Origin: Epiperipatus broadwayi
Lineage: Eukaryota; Onychophora; Udeonychophora; Euonychophora; Peripatidae
DNA: 64,000 nucleotides
Reading direction: 5' to 3'
Assembly: GCA_028023455.1 (NCBI GenBank)
Contig: JAQFVV010006309.1
Location: 3,203,482-3,267,481 of the forward strand
This document shows positions 36,550-46,808 of the stretch, piece by piece. The translations under genes and the position numbers were made by a program. The notes beneath the pieces are model-generated. The model saw only the letters and a program-made list of their open reading frames with translations, did no database searches and had not been told where the DNA came from. Every line of letters starts with the position of its first letter. Within the stretch, counting starts at the first letter, position 1.

Positions 36550-38370
36550 TTTGTTTGTTGTTGCTTCTTTTCAATTAATTTATCAATTCTTGCTCTAATA
36601 GAATTAGTTAAAGCTAATTTCATTGTTGAACTAACATCTAAACTTATTTTTCGAAACAATCATTATTGAAAATCCATTTTCAGCCAAATAAGTTGTTGCA
36701 AATGGAAGTAACAATTTTATAATCGTTTTACTAATGATTGGATATTCATCCTGAACTTCTAACCAAAATTTAGGCAAATTCTTCTGGTTTTCTTTAAACT
36801 TTAATTCTAAACTTTTGTCCAGTGGATAATTCTATTAATTTTTCTTCTTCTGATAAATTTGAGTTATGTGATTGGTGTTGTTGGAATGGATTTAAGATCC
36901 ACATATTTTTGAAACGAATATCTTCTGTAGGTGGGAAGTATTGAAAAAAAATTTCTTTTAATTTTAATAAGTGATTCTGAATGATTTTACTTTTACCTGA
37001 AATTTCATCATGCATTATCATTTTATCTTCAACCACTTGTGAAAGCAAAGGAAACATCTCAAAACAATTGTTTCTAACTCTGTTAAACCAGAGCTCAATT
37101 TTTTTTTTTTTTTATAAATGCTTCCATTTTATTGTAACAAAAAGATTTGTGTGACATCTTTGGAATGACAAAGTTAGATCGTATATCAATGAAAATATGT
37201 CAGTTAAATAGGCAACTTTGGAAAGCCACATTACTTTTAAAATATTCACTGAATACTGTTGGCTTCTGATCATTAAGAAATATTTCAATTTCCACATGAA
37301 GTTCAAATAATCTATTCAGAACTTTCCTTCTTGAAAGTCATCTTATGTGGGAATGTAATAATAATTTTTTATGAGCTGAACCCATTTCATCACACATTAA
37401 TCGAAATAGACGTGTTTAGTGCACTCTTTCCAATATAGTTCACTGTTTGTACACACTGATTTAAAATATCATGTAAATCTGCATACATATCTTTGGTAGC
37501 CAATTGTTCCCAATGAAGAAAACAATAGATTATTATTAAATCTGGATGAGAAATTTCCTTTATGCATGTTACTAAACCCTTACATTTTCCTGTCATGACC
37601 ACAGGCCCATCAGTACAAATCCCTCCACATCTTTCCCAAGAAATGTTTTTTGTTTGGAAATACAATTTCATTATCTTTAAAATTTCTTCTGATGTTGCTG
37701 AAGATTCTAATTTTAAACTGCATAGACATGTAAGATCAATATATCTTATATAAACTAATATTATTGCATCATTAGAAATGTCTGTAGATTCATATAATTG
37801 AATTGAATAATACTTGGATTTTTTTATATTTTCTATTAATTGAGATTCAACATCATCAGCCAAATCAATTACTCACCGACTTATGGTGTCGTTTGACAAG
37901 GGTATGCTGTTTATTTTTGATTCAAATTCATTGCCAAATAAATCTTTGCAAAAATCTTTCATGCATCGCTTTAGTAACATTTCCCCTATTGTATATGCTT
38001 TTTTGCATTTAGCAATGTGATAGGCTTCCAAATACGAACATTTTAAATGTTTTTTTATCTTGAGAAACAAATTTTGTTAAATTAGATCTATTTGTTTTAA
38101 ATTCATCTCGTTTTCTTAAAAAAAAAAAAAATCAAGAGATTTATCTTTATATTGACTATGGTTTGTTTCCAAACACCTTAATAGTTTATTACTTTTAAAT
38201 GAAGAATTAGCCAAAGTAGATCCACAGACAACACATTGTGGTAGCTCTATTCCATTTTCTCTTTTATAAAAGTGAAACCATAATTAATATATTTTTCTTT
38301 ATAATTATAAACAAAAGTGTGCATCAATTTTGGTTTTTTCACTACTGCTTCACTCGACATAGTAGGAAGT
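36550..38370 (-). pseudogene. hAT transposase, BED-finger/SCAND3-ZBED5-like, decayed
   Basis: From the minus-strand 5' side: MSSEAVVKKPKLMHTFVYNY (from about 38360), a frameshift, then a BED-type finger ELPQCVVCGSTLANSSF...H (about 38245-38160). Next are KAYTIGEMLLKRCM (about 38005-37965), DISNDAIILVYIRYI and CGGICTDGPVVMTGKCKG (37863-37390), a VSLPFLFDLI-like poorly kept middle, KNMWILNPFQ (about 36905), and the hAT dimerisation end: FWLEVQDEYPIIS, LLPFATTYLAENGFS, then after a shift KLALTNSIRARIDKL. This is the order of ZBED5/SCAND3-type transposases. At least four frameshifts or stops make it non-functional. Confidence 0.85.
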
Positions 38371-39100
38371 TCTACATTTTCATCATCCAAATTAGGTTCT
38401 TAAGAAATTTGTTGTTCCTTTCTTCCAAAAAAAAAAAAAATATTTTACTTAGTTTACTTATTATTAAACAAGACTGAAAGAAATACAAAAGAAGACCTAA
38501 ATTGAAAATATTAAACGCTTTCAGTACAATATATGTATTAATCACATACAATGAAATATAAAATTCAATTATTAACTTAACACAATGATTTAGATAAATG
38601 GTGTAATACATACAAATTTATTTTTTGCTGTTTTAACAACTACACACTAGTTCAAACTATACACTGTGAACTGAGAATATTTTTACTGAATTCCACCACT
38701 GGCACTGGTTGATGATTTAGTTGCATTAATTTTAGTTGCATTTTGCAATTTTTTGAACAATTACATTTTGAAAATAATTGTGAAATTTAACATTATGATT
38801 ATTTAAGTTCAAATTTACAATTGAATTTGAGAAAACTACACAAAGCATAGGTAGTATTTGTATTTTTATATTGGACTATTTCCATCATCTAATATGTGTG
38901 TTGAATGTCTTTAGAAAAATTTAATTTTAGTTAAGTATTCCAAATGCATTCAACTGTTAGTAATATCACAGCAAACAGGTTAGTATATGCACTAACTGTT
39001 AGTAAAATCACAGCAAACAGGTTAGTATATGCACAATGTTTCGAGAGGTATTTTTCTCCCCTCTTCTTTAGGTGTTGCTGGCCTGACCAGTGACAGTACT

Positions 39101-39180
39101 AGCATGGGATTCGAACCTGGGTCCTTAGATTCTTGATTATTGAAATTTAAGGTAACGCTCTAACCAACAGCCATCCTGCC
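39101..39180 (-). ncRNA. tRNA-like module in PLE copy 2
   Basis: The minus strand reads GGCAGGATGGCTGTTGGTTAGAGC (acceptor start and D-arm/box A), an extended anticodon arm closed by CCTTA/TAAGG with a ~20-nt loop, and box B AGGTTCGAATCCCATG. It lies between the EN stop and the terminal repeats. The T-stem is weak (only the two inner pairs), so a mature tRNA is doubtful. It may serve as an internal Pol III promoter or RNA structure, which is inference. Confidence 0.65.
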
Positions 39181-39211
39181 AAAGGCAACAGTATGTAGTA
39201 ATTTCGTATAC

Positions 39212-40410
39212 TTATCTATGAGGTTCCTCCTGATTTCTCCACTTTTTTCTCAGAGCAAAGTTGATTAGTTGTTTCCATACATTATGTATAGTCACACTAG
39301 GTTGGCTTATGGGATTTTTTGCCATTGTCATGTGAGCAGCTTCTTTAAATTTTCTTCTTTGTACCTTTTCTTCTTTATCCAATATTTTTGTATTTTCCCA
39401 ATCGAACGTATGTTCATTGGTCCATACATGGTCTTCTACCTTAGACACATCTCTTTTCCCTCTTATAATCATCAGTTTATGTTCTTGCAAGTGCTTTTGA
39501 ATGGGACGGCTGGTCTCACCAATATATGTTCTTCCACATTCACATGGTATTTCATAGATGCAGTTTTTTCTTTGCAGCATTTCAAGTTTAGGCTTTGTAG
39601 ATGTTAGAATTCCTCATAGTGTGGTATGGCTCTGGAAAGCTGTTCTGATGTTATACTGATTGCAGATTTTCCTTAATTTGTCTGCTATTTTTGGAATGTA
39701 TGGATACACTACAGTACCAATAATTGTCTTTTCTCTTGATAGTTCTTTTTATTGTCTATTTAATGTTTCCTTAATAACAGCTGCTGGATAACCATTTTTC
39801 TTAAGAGTTTGTTCTATATAGATCTTTTCTTTTTCCAAATTGCCAGTTTCTGAACAAACTTCTTTTGCTCTGTTCCACAGTGATAGTATAACTCCATGTT
39901 TTGTGTTTCTGGTGTGATTAGATGTATAGGCTAGGTATTTTCCTGTATGTGTAGGTTTTTGGTAAACTGTAGTTTTGATTTTGCCATGAGGGAGTCTTGT
40001 CACAAGAACATCTAAGAATGCCAATTTTTGTTCTTGTACTGGTTCTATTGTGAATTTAATTGAAGGTGATATGTTGTTGATGTGTGTCAGAATGTTTATA
40101 GCAATGCTTCACCATGCGACCATACAACAAATGTATCATCCACATAGCGAAGCCAAACTTTAGGTTGATATGGAGTAGTTTTTATGGCTGTGGTTTCAAG
40201 TTTTTCCATGTAAATATTGCTAATCAGGGGAGACAATGATGAGCCCATAGCCATTCCTTGATTTTGTTGGAAGAATTCTGTGTTATATTGAAAGTAGGTT
40301 GTGTTTAAACAGAATGTTAATAGTTCCATTATGCTATCAATAGGAAGAGCTGTTCTGGTTTGTAAACTATTATCACCATTTAATCTTTTCTTTACAATAA
40401 ATGTGTACAT
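39212..40410 (-). pseudogene. PLE copy 2: RT (partial) and GIY-YIG endonuclease
   Basis: From 40410 down: KKRLNGDNSLQTRTALPIDS, TTYFQYNTEFFQQNQGMAMG, SSLSPLISNIYM, and RYVDDTFVVWSHGEAL with the RT catalytic YVDD. After a frame break come FLDVLVTRLPHGKIKTTVYQ, HTGKYLAYTSNH and VCSETGNLEKEKIY (40024-39749). The endonuclease follows (39580-39212), with IYEIPCECGRTYIGETSR, HLQEHKL and NEHTFDWENTKIL, matching the PLE GIY-YIG layout with its upstream CxC. At least two frameshifts separate RT from EN and the RT N-terminus is missing. Confidence 0.85.
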
Positions 40411-40930
40411 TCAAAGATCAGCCTTTCAAGCTAATTCTGCTTTCATCTTCTGCGAGTGTTAAATAATAAATGAATACTTCACTCCACAATATAAGATATA
40501 GTATTTATGCAGGAATAAAAGGAATCCTCTTACTCCTACAACTCAAATTCTTTTATATGAGCAAATCTGAAGTACTGTATATAATTGCACGCATAGTGTC
40601 ATATAAAAATAAATTCTTATTTACTAATAATTTAGTTTCACTTAGAGTGACGTCTAGTAAATTCTATACAATTTCACCGACGTCATTCATTACAACATTG
40701 TAGATAGTAATTTAAAGTGAGAATTCTACTCTCACACTTTACTAAACAGTACTTCAGATTTGCTCATATAAAAGAATTTGAGTTGTGGGAGTAAGAGGAT
40801 TCATTTTATTCCTGCATAAATACTATATCTTGTATTGTGGAGTGAAGTATTCATTTATTATTTAACCCTCGCAGAAGACGCATGTACAATTAGCTTGAAA
40901 GGCTGATCTTTGAATGTATACAATTGTATG
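40408..40930. repeat. Central palindrome of the PLE dimer
   Basis: The outer arms contain TACATTCAAAGATCAGCCTT...TCAAGCTAATT and AATACTTCACTCCACAATAT, AGATATAGTATTTATGCAGG, AGTAGGAGTAAGAGGAT-type sequence and AGCAAATCTGAAGTACTGT. They are inverse-matched at about 40405-40577 and about 40751-40926 with few mismatches. The unpaired middle carries GACGTC twice. It has no similarity to PLE RT, so it may be the true junction DNA or a separate foldback captured between the two copies. Confidence 0.75.
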
Positions 40931-40989
40931 CATAGCGGCATATAAAAATAAATAGACAATGTGAAAAGTTTATTCACAAATGTACCATA

Positions 40990-42177
40990 TGAAGAAGCAT
41001 TGTCTATTGTAAAAAAAAAGATTAAATGGTGATAATAGTTTACAAACCAGAACAGCTCTTCCTATTGATAGCATAATGGAACTATTAACATTCTGTTTAA
41101 AAACAACCTACTTTTAATATAACACAGAATTCTTCCAATAAAATCAAGGAATGGATATGGGCTCACCATTGTCTCCCCTGATTAGCAATATTTACATGGA
41201 AGAACTTGAAACCACAGCCATAAAAACTACTCCTTATCCACCTAAAGTTTGGCTTCGCTATGTGGATGATACATTTGTTGTATGGTCGCATGGTGAAGCA
41301 TTGCTACAAACTTTCTGGACACACATCAACAACATATTCCCTTCAATTAAATTCACAATAGAACCAGAACAAGAACAAAAATTGGCATTCTTAGATGTTC
41401 TTGTGACAAGACTCCCTCATGGCAAAATCAAAACCACAGTTTACTGAAAACCTACACATACAGGAAAATACCTAGCCTATACATCTAATCACACCAGAAA
41501 CACAAAACATGGAGTTATACTATCACTGTGGAACAGAGCAAAAGAAGTTTGTTCAGAAACTGGGGATTTGGGAAAAGAAAAGATCTATATAGAACAAACT
41601 CTTAAAAAATGGTTATCCATCAGCTGTTATTAAGGAAACATTAAATAGACAACAAAAAGAACTATCAAGAGAAAAGACAATTATTGGTACTGTAGTGTAT
41701 CCATACATTCCAAAAATAGCAGACAAATTAAGGAAAATCTGCAATCAGTATAACATCAGAACAGCTTTCCAGAGCCATACCACATTATGAGGAATTCTAA
41801 CATCTCCAAAGCCTAAACTTGAAATGCTGCAAAGAAAAAACTGCATCTATGAAATACCATGTGAATGTGGAAGAACATATATTGGTGAGACTAGCCATCC
41901 CATTCAAAAGCACTTGCAAGAACATAAACTGATGATTAGAAGAGAGAAAACAGATGTGTCTAAGGTAGCAGACCATGTATGGACCAATGAACATACGTTC
42001 GATTGGGAAAATACAAAAATATTGGATAAAGAAGAAAAGATACAAAGAAGAAAATTTAAAGAAGCTGCTCACATGACAATGGCAAAAAATCTCATAAGCC
42101 AACCTCATGTGACTATACATAATGTATGGAAAGCACTAATCAACTTTGCTCTGAGAAAAAAATGGAGAAATCAGTAG
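40990..42177 (+). pseudogene. PLE copy 3: RT (partial) and GIY-YIG endonuclease
   Basis: The mirror copy of the left arm. The RT segment at 41151-41447 keeps MGSPLSPLISNIYMEELE, RYVDDTFVVWSHGEALLQT, FLDVLVTRLPHG and stops at TVY* (41445), where copy 2 reads TVYQKPTH. The linker (41460-41760) holds one frame break. The endonuclease 41824-42177 starts MLQRKNCIYEIPCE and has CGRTYIGETSHPIQKHLQE and WRNQ*. It is slightly better preserved than copy 2 in RT, but the N-terminal half of RT is absent. Confidence 0.85.
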
Positions 42178-42223
42178 GAACCTCATAGATAACTATATGA
42201 AATTACTACATACTGTTGCCTTT

Positions 42224-42303
42224 GGCAGGATGGCTGCTGATTAGAGTGTTACCTTAAATTTCAATAATCAAGAATCTAAGGACCCAGGTTCGAATCCCAT
42301 GCT
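42224..42303 (+). ncRNA. tRNA-like module in PLE copy 3
   Basis: Reads GGCAGGATGGCTGCTGATTAGAG, an anticodon-arm-like stretch closed by CCTTA/TAAGG, then CAGGTTCGAATCCCATGC with a canonical box B. Position and sequence match copies 1 and 2. The D-arm is more damaged than in copy 1. Confidence 0.6.
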
Positions 42304-42384
42304 AGTACTATCACTGGTCAGGCCAGCAACACCTGAAGAAGAGGGGGAAAATACCTCTCAAAATGTTGTGCATATACCAATCTG

Positions 42385-42535
42385 TTTGCTGTGATATTAC
42401 TAACAGTTAGTGCATATACTAACCTGTTTGCTGTGATATTACCATCATTTGTTTGCTGTGATATTACTAACAGTTGGTACATATACTAACCTGTTTGCTG
42501 TGATATTACTAACAGTTGAATGCATTTGGAATATT
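42385..42535 (+). repeat. Subterminal tandem repeats of the PLE
   Basis: A unit of about 42 bp (GTGCATATACTAACCTGTTTGCTGTGATATTACTAACAGTT) is repeated about three times, one copy shortened. The same unit, inverted, occurs at about 38948-39035 and forms most of the remnant at 46338-46791. Variable unit number probably reflects slippage or unequal exchange. Confidence 0.8.
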
Positions 42536-42834
42536 TAACTAAAATTAAACTTTTCTAAAGACATTCAACACATATATTAGATGATGGAAATAGTCCAATA
42601 TAAAAATACAGCTAGAACACCATCATCACAAACCTTCAGAAAAACATAGGTAGTATTACTTACTATTTTTTTTATTAATACTAATATTTTTTTAAAATGT
42701 AAAAAGATTTTTGCTATCAGGTATTTATGTTTTTTATTTCTTGGTGCATATTCACGACCCATTAAAAATTTATCACGACCTAAAAATTGAGAAACACTGC
42801 TATTTACTTTAGACAAATATGTTAACTTTATTGT

Positions 42835-43090
42835 TAATGAGTTTGGCTGGATGTATTGCTAGAAGAGGAGGTGATAATAGATGGATGGTTGAAATTTTAA
42901 ACTGGATTTCAAGAGATTGTAAAAGATTTAGAAAGCGACCAAATGTGAAATGGATGGATGAAATATGAAAATATGCTGGTGTGATGAGAAGAAAAAAGGC
43001 TAGAGATCAAAGAAGATAGGTTGAAATTGGAAAGACTTTTATCCAACAGTGGATCAATAATAGTTGAAAATGATGATGATGATATATATA
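42835..43090 (+). pseudogene. RTE-clade LINE 3' fragment with (GAT)n tail
   Basis: The translation contains WMVEILNWISRDCKRF and RKRPNVKWMDEI, then after a stop AGVMRRKKARDQRR, and IGKTFIQQWINNS before a GATGATGATGAT tail at 43072-43083. This is the RTE C-terminus and 3' end. The fragment starts abruptly about 35 bp past the hAT right end, typical 5' truncation. Confidence 0.75.
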
Positions 43091-43214
43091 AAATAAATGG
43101 TATCAAGTATATGAATAAAAGAAGTTTGTCACTAATAGATCAAATTGTTGTAATGTTTTTAATGTATGAAAAATTATTTGTTTTCAATAAGATTGTGATC
43201 TGTAATAATAATTG

Positions 43215-43345
43215 GGGATCACTCCACTACACATGTGCTGTTTCCTTTCCAAACATAAGATAAAGTCTTTTGAAAAGATAGAATTAATCCACTCTATTTT
43301 TTTAACCTAAATGTATTATGTATAGGCAAATCTTAAGCATTTGGA
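43215..43345 (+). repeat. Half copy of foldback family F
   Basis: GGGGATCACTCCACTACACATGTG, AGATAAAGTCTTTTGAAAAGATAG and ATAGGCAAATCTTAAGCAT match one arm of the 14.8-15.56 kb array. The opposite arm is missing or too diverged to see. Confidence 0.5.
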
Positions 43346-43439
43346 AATGAGAATGTGAAGATATTAAATAATCAATTTCAATTCCTTTTACTATGTTTTA
43401 ATGAATAACGCTTGCCAGTCTTTTACAATTTATGACACA

Positions 43440-44390
43440 TCATTATCAGATGAAATATTAAACATATATAAATAAATAATTTGTTACATAAGATTGGGTA
43501 TTGTAAATTAAATATTTAACCGTAATCATGATTTTTGTAAAATTACTTTTGTAATTATCTAATTTGAAGGACAGATATATTAAACTTTTTGGAAATTGAA
43601 TCATCATAAGCAGCCATGTGGAAATATGTATGGCTATTCTAACTCTGGATGAAAATATATGTATACACAAAAGTGAATATTTGCTACAATTGAGCAAGCC
43701 AGTCTTCAAAACAGATGTACTTTCATATGTCACCCACTTTATTTTAATGATAACAATTAATATTAAATCTGTTTAGCATGTCTTTGATGATACATAATGT
43801 AAACATAGTTTGCTTTTTCATAATCCAAACTCAAATTTGCTATAAAATACTTTTATACTTTTCAATCATTTCACATACCTAATTCAATTAAGATGAGCTC
43901 TTTCAAAAATAGATTCTGTGCTATAAACAAGCTAAAGAACTTACTTATTGGGTTTTTTTTACCTTGCCGACTTATTTTTATAATCTTATAGACCATTCTT
44001 AAACAATAAAATTTTAGCATCCTTATAATATGTTGATGGAAATATTTATCTCATTTGCAAGTAATAAAGTTAGAGAGTAATGGATTTTATATACAACTAA
44101 TTTAGTTTAAAATTATAAGACTATGTTCAAATACACTGTTACTCACAATCAGCAGCACATGAAAATCTGTGGAACATCTAAAGTCTAGTTGATATTTTAA
44201 AATTGATTTACATTCTTTAGTTTATAACCATTTAGGATAAAAAAATTTAATCTCAATTTTTAAATGTTAATTGAAGCCCCATTCTTTGTGGTATCATTTA
44301 TAATAGGAACAACATTTTTCAATTTTGGGGGAAGTTTTATTAGTGCATTCTCAATTCCACCTATCACAAACATCCATCAGCATAGTAAGA
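43440..44390. other. No recognisable gene or element
   Basis: A+T-rich, with only noise-like frames and no exon or repeat. Confidence 0.4.
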
Positions 44391-44395
44391 CAGAT

Positions 44396-44510
44396 CATTC
44401 TCTCTCTCCTCCTCTCTCACCCCCTTCCACCCTCCCTCTTTCTCTCCTTTCACCCTTTCTCCCACCCCCTTCCATCCTCTCCCTCTCCCCTCTCTCCCTT
44501 TCTAGGCATG
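44396..44510. repeat. Pyrimidine-rich (CT/CCCT) low-complexity tract
   Basis: An almost uninterrupted C/T tract with (CTCT), CCCCCTTCCA and TTTCTCTCC modules. The open frames across it are low-complexity Ser/Pro/Leu shadows. Such tracts can form H-DNA. Confidence 0.85.
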
Positions 44511-45500
44511 CATATTGTGAACAACCTTTGCTTTTTCAGTGAGTTAGAAGTAGGAATGCTTGAATTTCCATATCCATGTATGCATAATAAGAGATAGTAG
44601 TCTGAGTACCTATACTGTTGGATGGTTGAGTTATTATGGGGTTGAAATAAAGGCTGCCTTGCTAAAAACAAAAAAAATCTAAAAAAATTAAGAAAATTCT
44701 ATATATTAAAATTGAATTGCATAAGAATAGCAGAATCGTCATCATACATTAGTATAGAAATCCAAAAAATGCTCTCATTTTTGCTTTTAAACAGTTGAAA
44801 TAAAAAAGAACTGTCACACATATACTCCACCTTGATATCTTGCTGCAGAGATCATTGAGATGTATTTTTATAAATTACAATCTCACATTTTTTTTTTTTT
44901 CTAAATATATTTTATAGCTTTCTGTAATTAAAAAGTTTCAAAATACAACTTTTTAAAAAAGACTGAAGTTGTTGTTTTTTTTCCATAGATAAAAATATAT
45001 TGCAAAACTATGTTTTTTAATATAATTAAATTCCAGTTGTCTAGAAATAGATGCTATAATTATTGCATTCTTTTTTTAAAAAATATATATATATCTTTAC
45101 AAAAAATAATTAAAGAAAATGAACATTTTTATTAATTTGCAACTAAAAATAAGAATATAGTTCATTAGATTATTAAAAAATAATACTTTTTTAAAAAAAA
45201 AAAAAGTCCAATATTTTTTTTATAAAGGTTTGCATTAGTAATTTCTATGAATTTACTTTGTATGTGTAGGATGTGCTAGAAATTAAATTCCATAAATGAT
45301 TTATTTTAATATAATTTCATCCATTATATTTTTTTGTTTCAATCTTATAAGGTCTTCATATACAGTGCAATAATCCATGGCAGAAAATTTTAATGTTTTT
45401 TTTTTATAGGCCCTTAATTTATCTTAAAGCTCTTAGTACATTGTTTGTTAATTTTTAAAAAAAGCATAATATGCATAGATAAATGAACAGGCAATTATCC

Positions 45501-45556
<56 letters not shown>

Positions 45557-45645
45557 GGATGGATGGATGGATGGATGGATGGATAGATGGATGGATGGAT
45601 GGATGGATGGAAGGATGGATGGATGGATGGATGGATGGATGGATA
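45501..45645. repeat. (GATA)n-(GATG)n compound microsatellite
   Basis: About 13 GATA units pass directly into about 20 GATG units with single interruptions. A looser GATA-like zone continues to about 45860 (AGACAGATAGATGGG and similar). The 77-codon frame across it is a repeat artefact. Confidence 0.95.
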
Positions 45646-46337
45646 AGTAGGCAAGCAGGCACTTAGGAAGTAGGCAGGCATGGTATGTAGGTAGACATAT
45701 AGACAGATAGATGGGTGGAAAACAAGTGGCTAAGTAGATAGTTATATAGGTATTTAGACAGATATGTAAGTATATAATCAGGCAGATAGATAATAGATTG
45801 ATTGATTTATAGATGGATAGATAGATATTTGAATAGGTGGATTAATGGTTGACTAGGAAAGATAGTTGGAATAGTTTATACTTTTGTGGGAATTGCTATA
45901 GAGATTATCCAAAAATCTTAAATAAAAATAATCATATAATTTATTGAAAAAAGTAGCACAAAACATAAATTTTTCAGAGATATTTATTAGACAGACATAT
46001 GTCAATTTTTTTATATATTAACTAACCCAAAATAATAAATCATCTAATTTAAATCCCTTAAAATTAGAATTGGTTAATATTTAATAAAATGTTACTTTAC
46101 TTAAAAAAGTATGAACATATTTTAAAACAAATAGCAGTCACTTCAATTGTTTATACAATAAATTGTTTATTGGACTGAATTTTTGGGATATTTCATATAT
46201 ATATCATTTGAAGATATAAACGCACTTTGTATTTTAATTAGTAATTAAATTAAAATTTATATGTAATTATCAAAAAAACAATAAACCGCTACTTCTTAGT
46301 TTCAAAACATTACTTTAAGAGAAAGCTTGTCTTAGTT

Positions 46338-46791
46338 GTATTTTTTTATTGGACTATTTCCATCATCTAATATGTGTGTTGAATGTCTTTAGCAAATTTT
46401 ATTTTATTTAAATATTCCAAATACAGTCAACTGTTAATAATATCACAGCAAACAGGTTAGTATATGTACCAAGCAAACAAGTTAGTATATGCACCAACTA
46501 TTAGTAATATCATAGCAAATAGACTAACTGTTAGTAATATAAACAGGTAACTAAACAGTTTATATTACTAACTATTACTAACAGTTAGTGCATATATTAG
46601 CCTGTTTGTTGTGATATTATTAACAGTTGGTGCATATACTAACCTGTTTGCTGTGATATTACTAACAGTTGAATGTATTTGGAATATTTAAATAAAATTA
46701 AATTTTCTAAAGACATTCAACACACATATTAGATGATGGAAATAGTGTAATATAAAAATACAACTAGAATCTCATCATCAAAAATCTTCAG
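46338..46791. mobile_element. 454-bp inverted-dimer PLE remnant with perfect 17-bp TSD
   Basis: Only PLE termini are present. The left end, TATTTTTTTATTGGACTATTTCC... in minus orientation, runs through the ~42-bp subterminal units to a centre near 46555, then the mirror image out to ...GGAAATAGTGTAATATAAAAATAC...CATCATCAAAAATCTTCAG. Flanking duplications GAAAGCTTGTCTTAGTT at 46321-46337 and 46792-46808 are identical. The layout (outward inverted pair, same outer ends, extra ~30 bp on the right only) matches the 38859-42644 insertion, but no coding sequence was carried. Confidence 0.9.
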
Positions 46792-46808
46792 GAAAGCTTG
46801 TCTTAGTT

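Larger units (their letters stand above)
38859..42644. mobile_element. Penelope-like element inserted as an outward inverted dimer
   Basis: Two diverged copies lie head to head: the left copy on the minus strand (38859 to about 40400) and the right copy on the plus strand (about 41013 to 42644). The whole insertion is bounded by a perfect 13-bp duplication, CATAGGTAGTATT, at 38846-38858 and 42645-42657. The outer ends are TGTATTTTTATATTGGACTA on the left and its inverse on the right, with a further ~30 bp (GCTAGAACACCATCATCACA...) on the right only. Each copy ends internally within RT, so both are 5'-truncated. A separate palindrome (40408-40930) forms the centre. A single TSD pair means that the dimer arrived as one event or formed during integration. 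Confidence 0.88.
35920..42799 (-). mobile_element. hAT transposon, decayed, interrupted by SINE and PLE insertions
   Basis: The left end TAGCGTTTCTCAACC..., with a GCGCGACCC subterminal block, and the right end ...CACGACCTAAAAATTGAGAAACACTG form hAT-type terminal inverted repeats (CAGYGTTTCTCAA type). The flanking 8-mers CTATATAC (35912-35919) and CTATTTAC (42800-42807) match at 7 of 8 positions, the correct TSD length for hAT. Inside lie a decayed minus-strand transposase (36550-38370), a SINE (36466-36542) and a 3786-bp PLE inverted dimer (38859-42644). Without these the element would be about 3 kb, a normal size for hAT. Confidence 0.85.

Noticed and set aside
44264-44600. Two overlapping ~90-codon Ser/Pro-rich frames
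   Set aside because: They are produced by the pyrimidine-rich low-complexity tract, with no start context, domain or splice support.
45448-45681. 77-codon open frame rich in Ile-His-Pro-Ser
   Set aside because: It is the translation of the (GATA)n-(GATG)n microsatellite.
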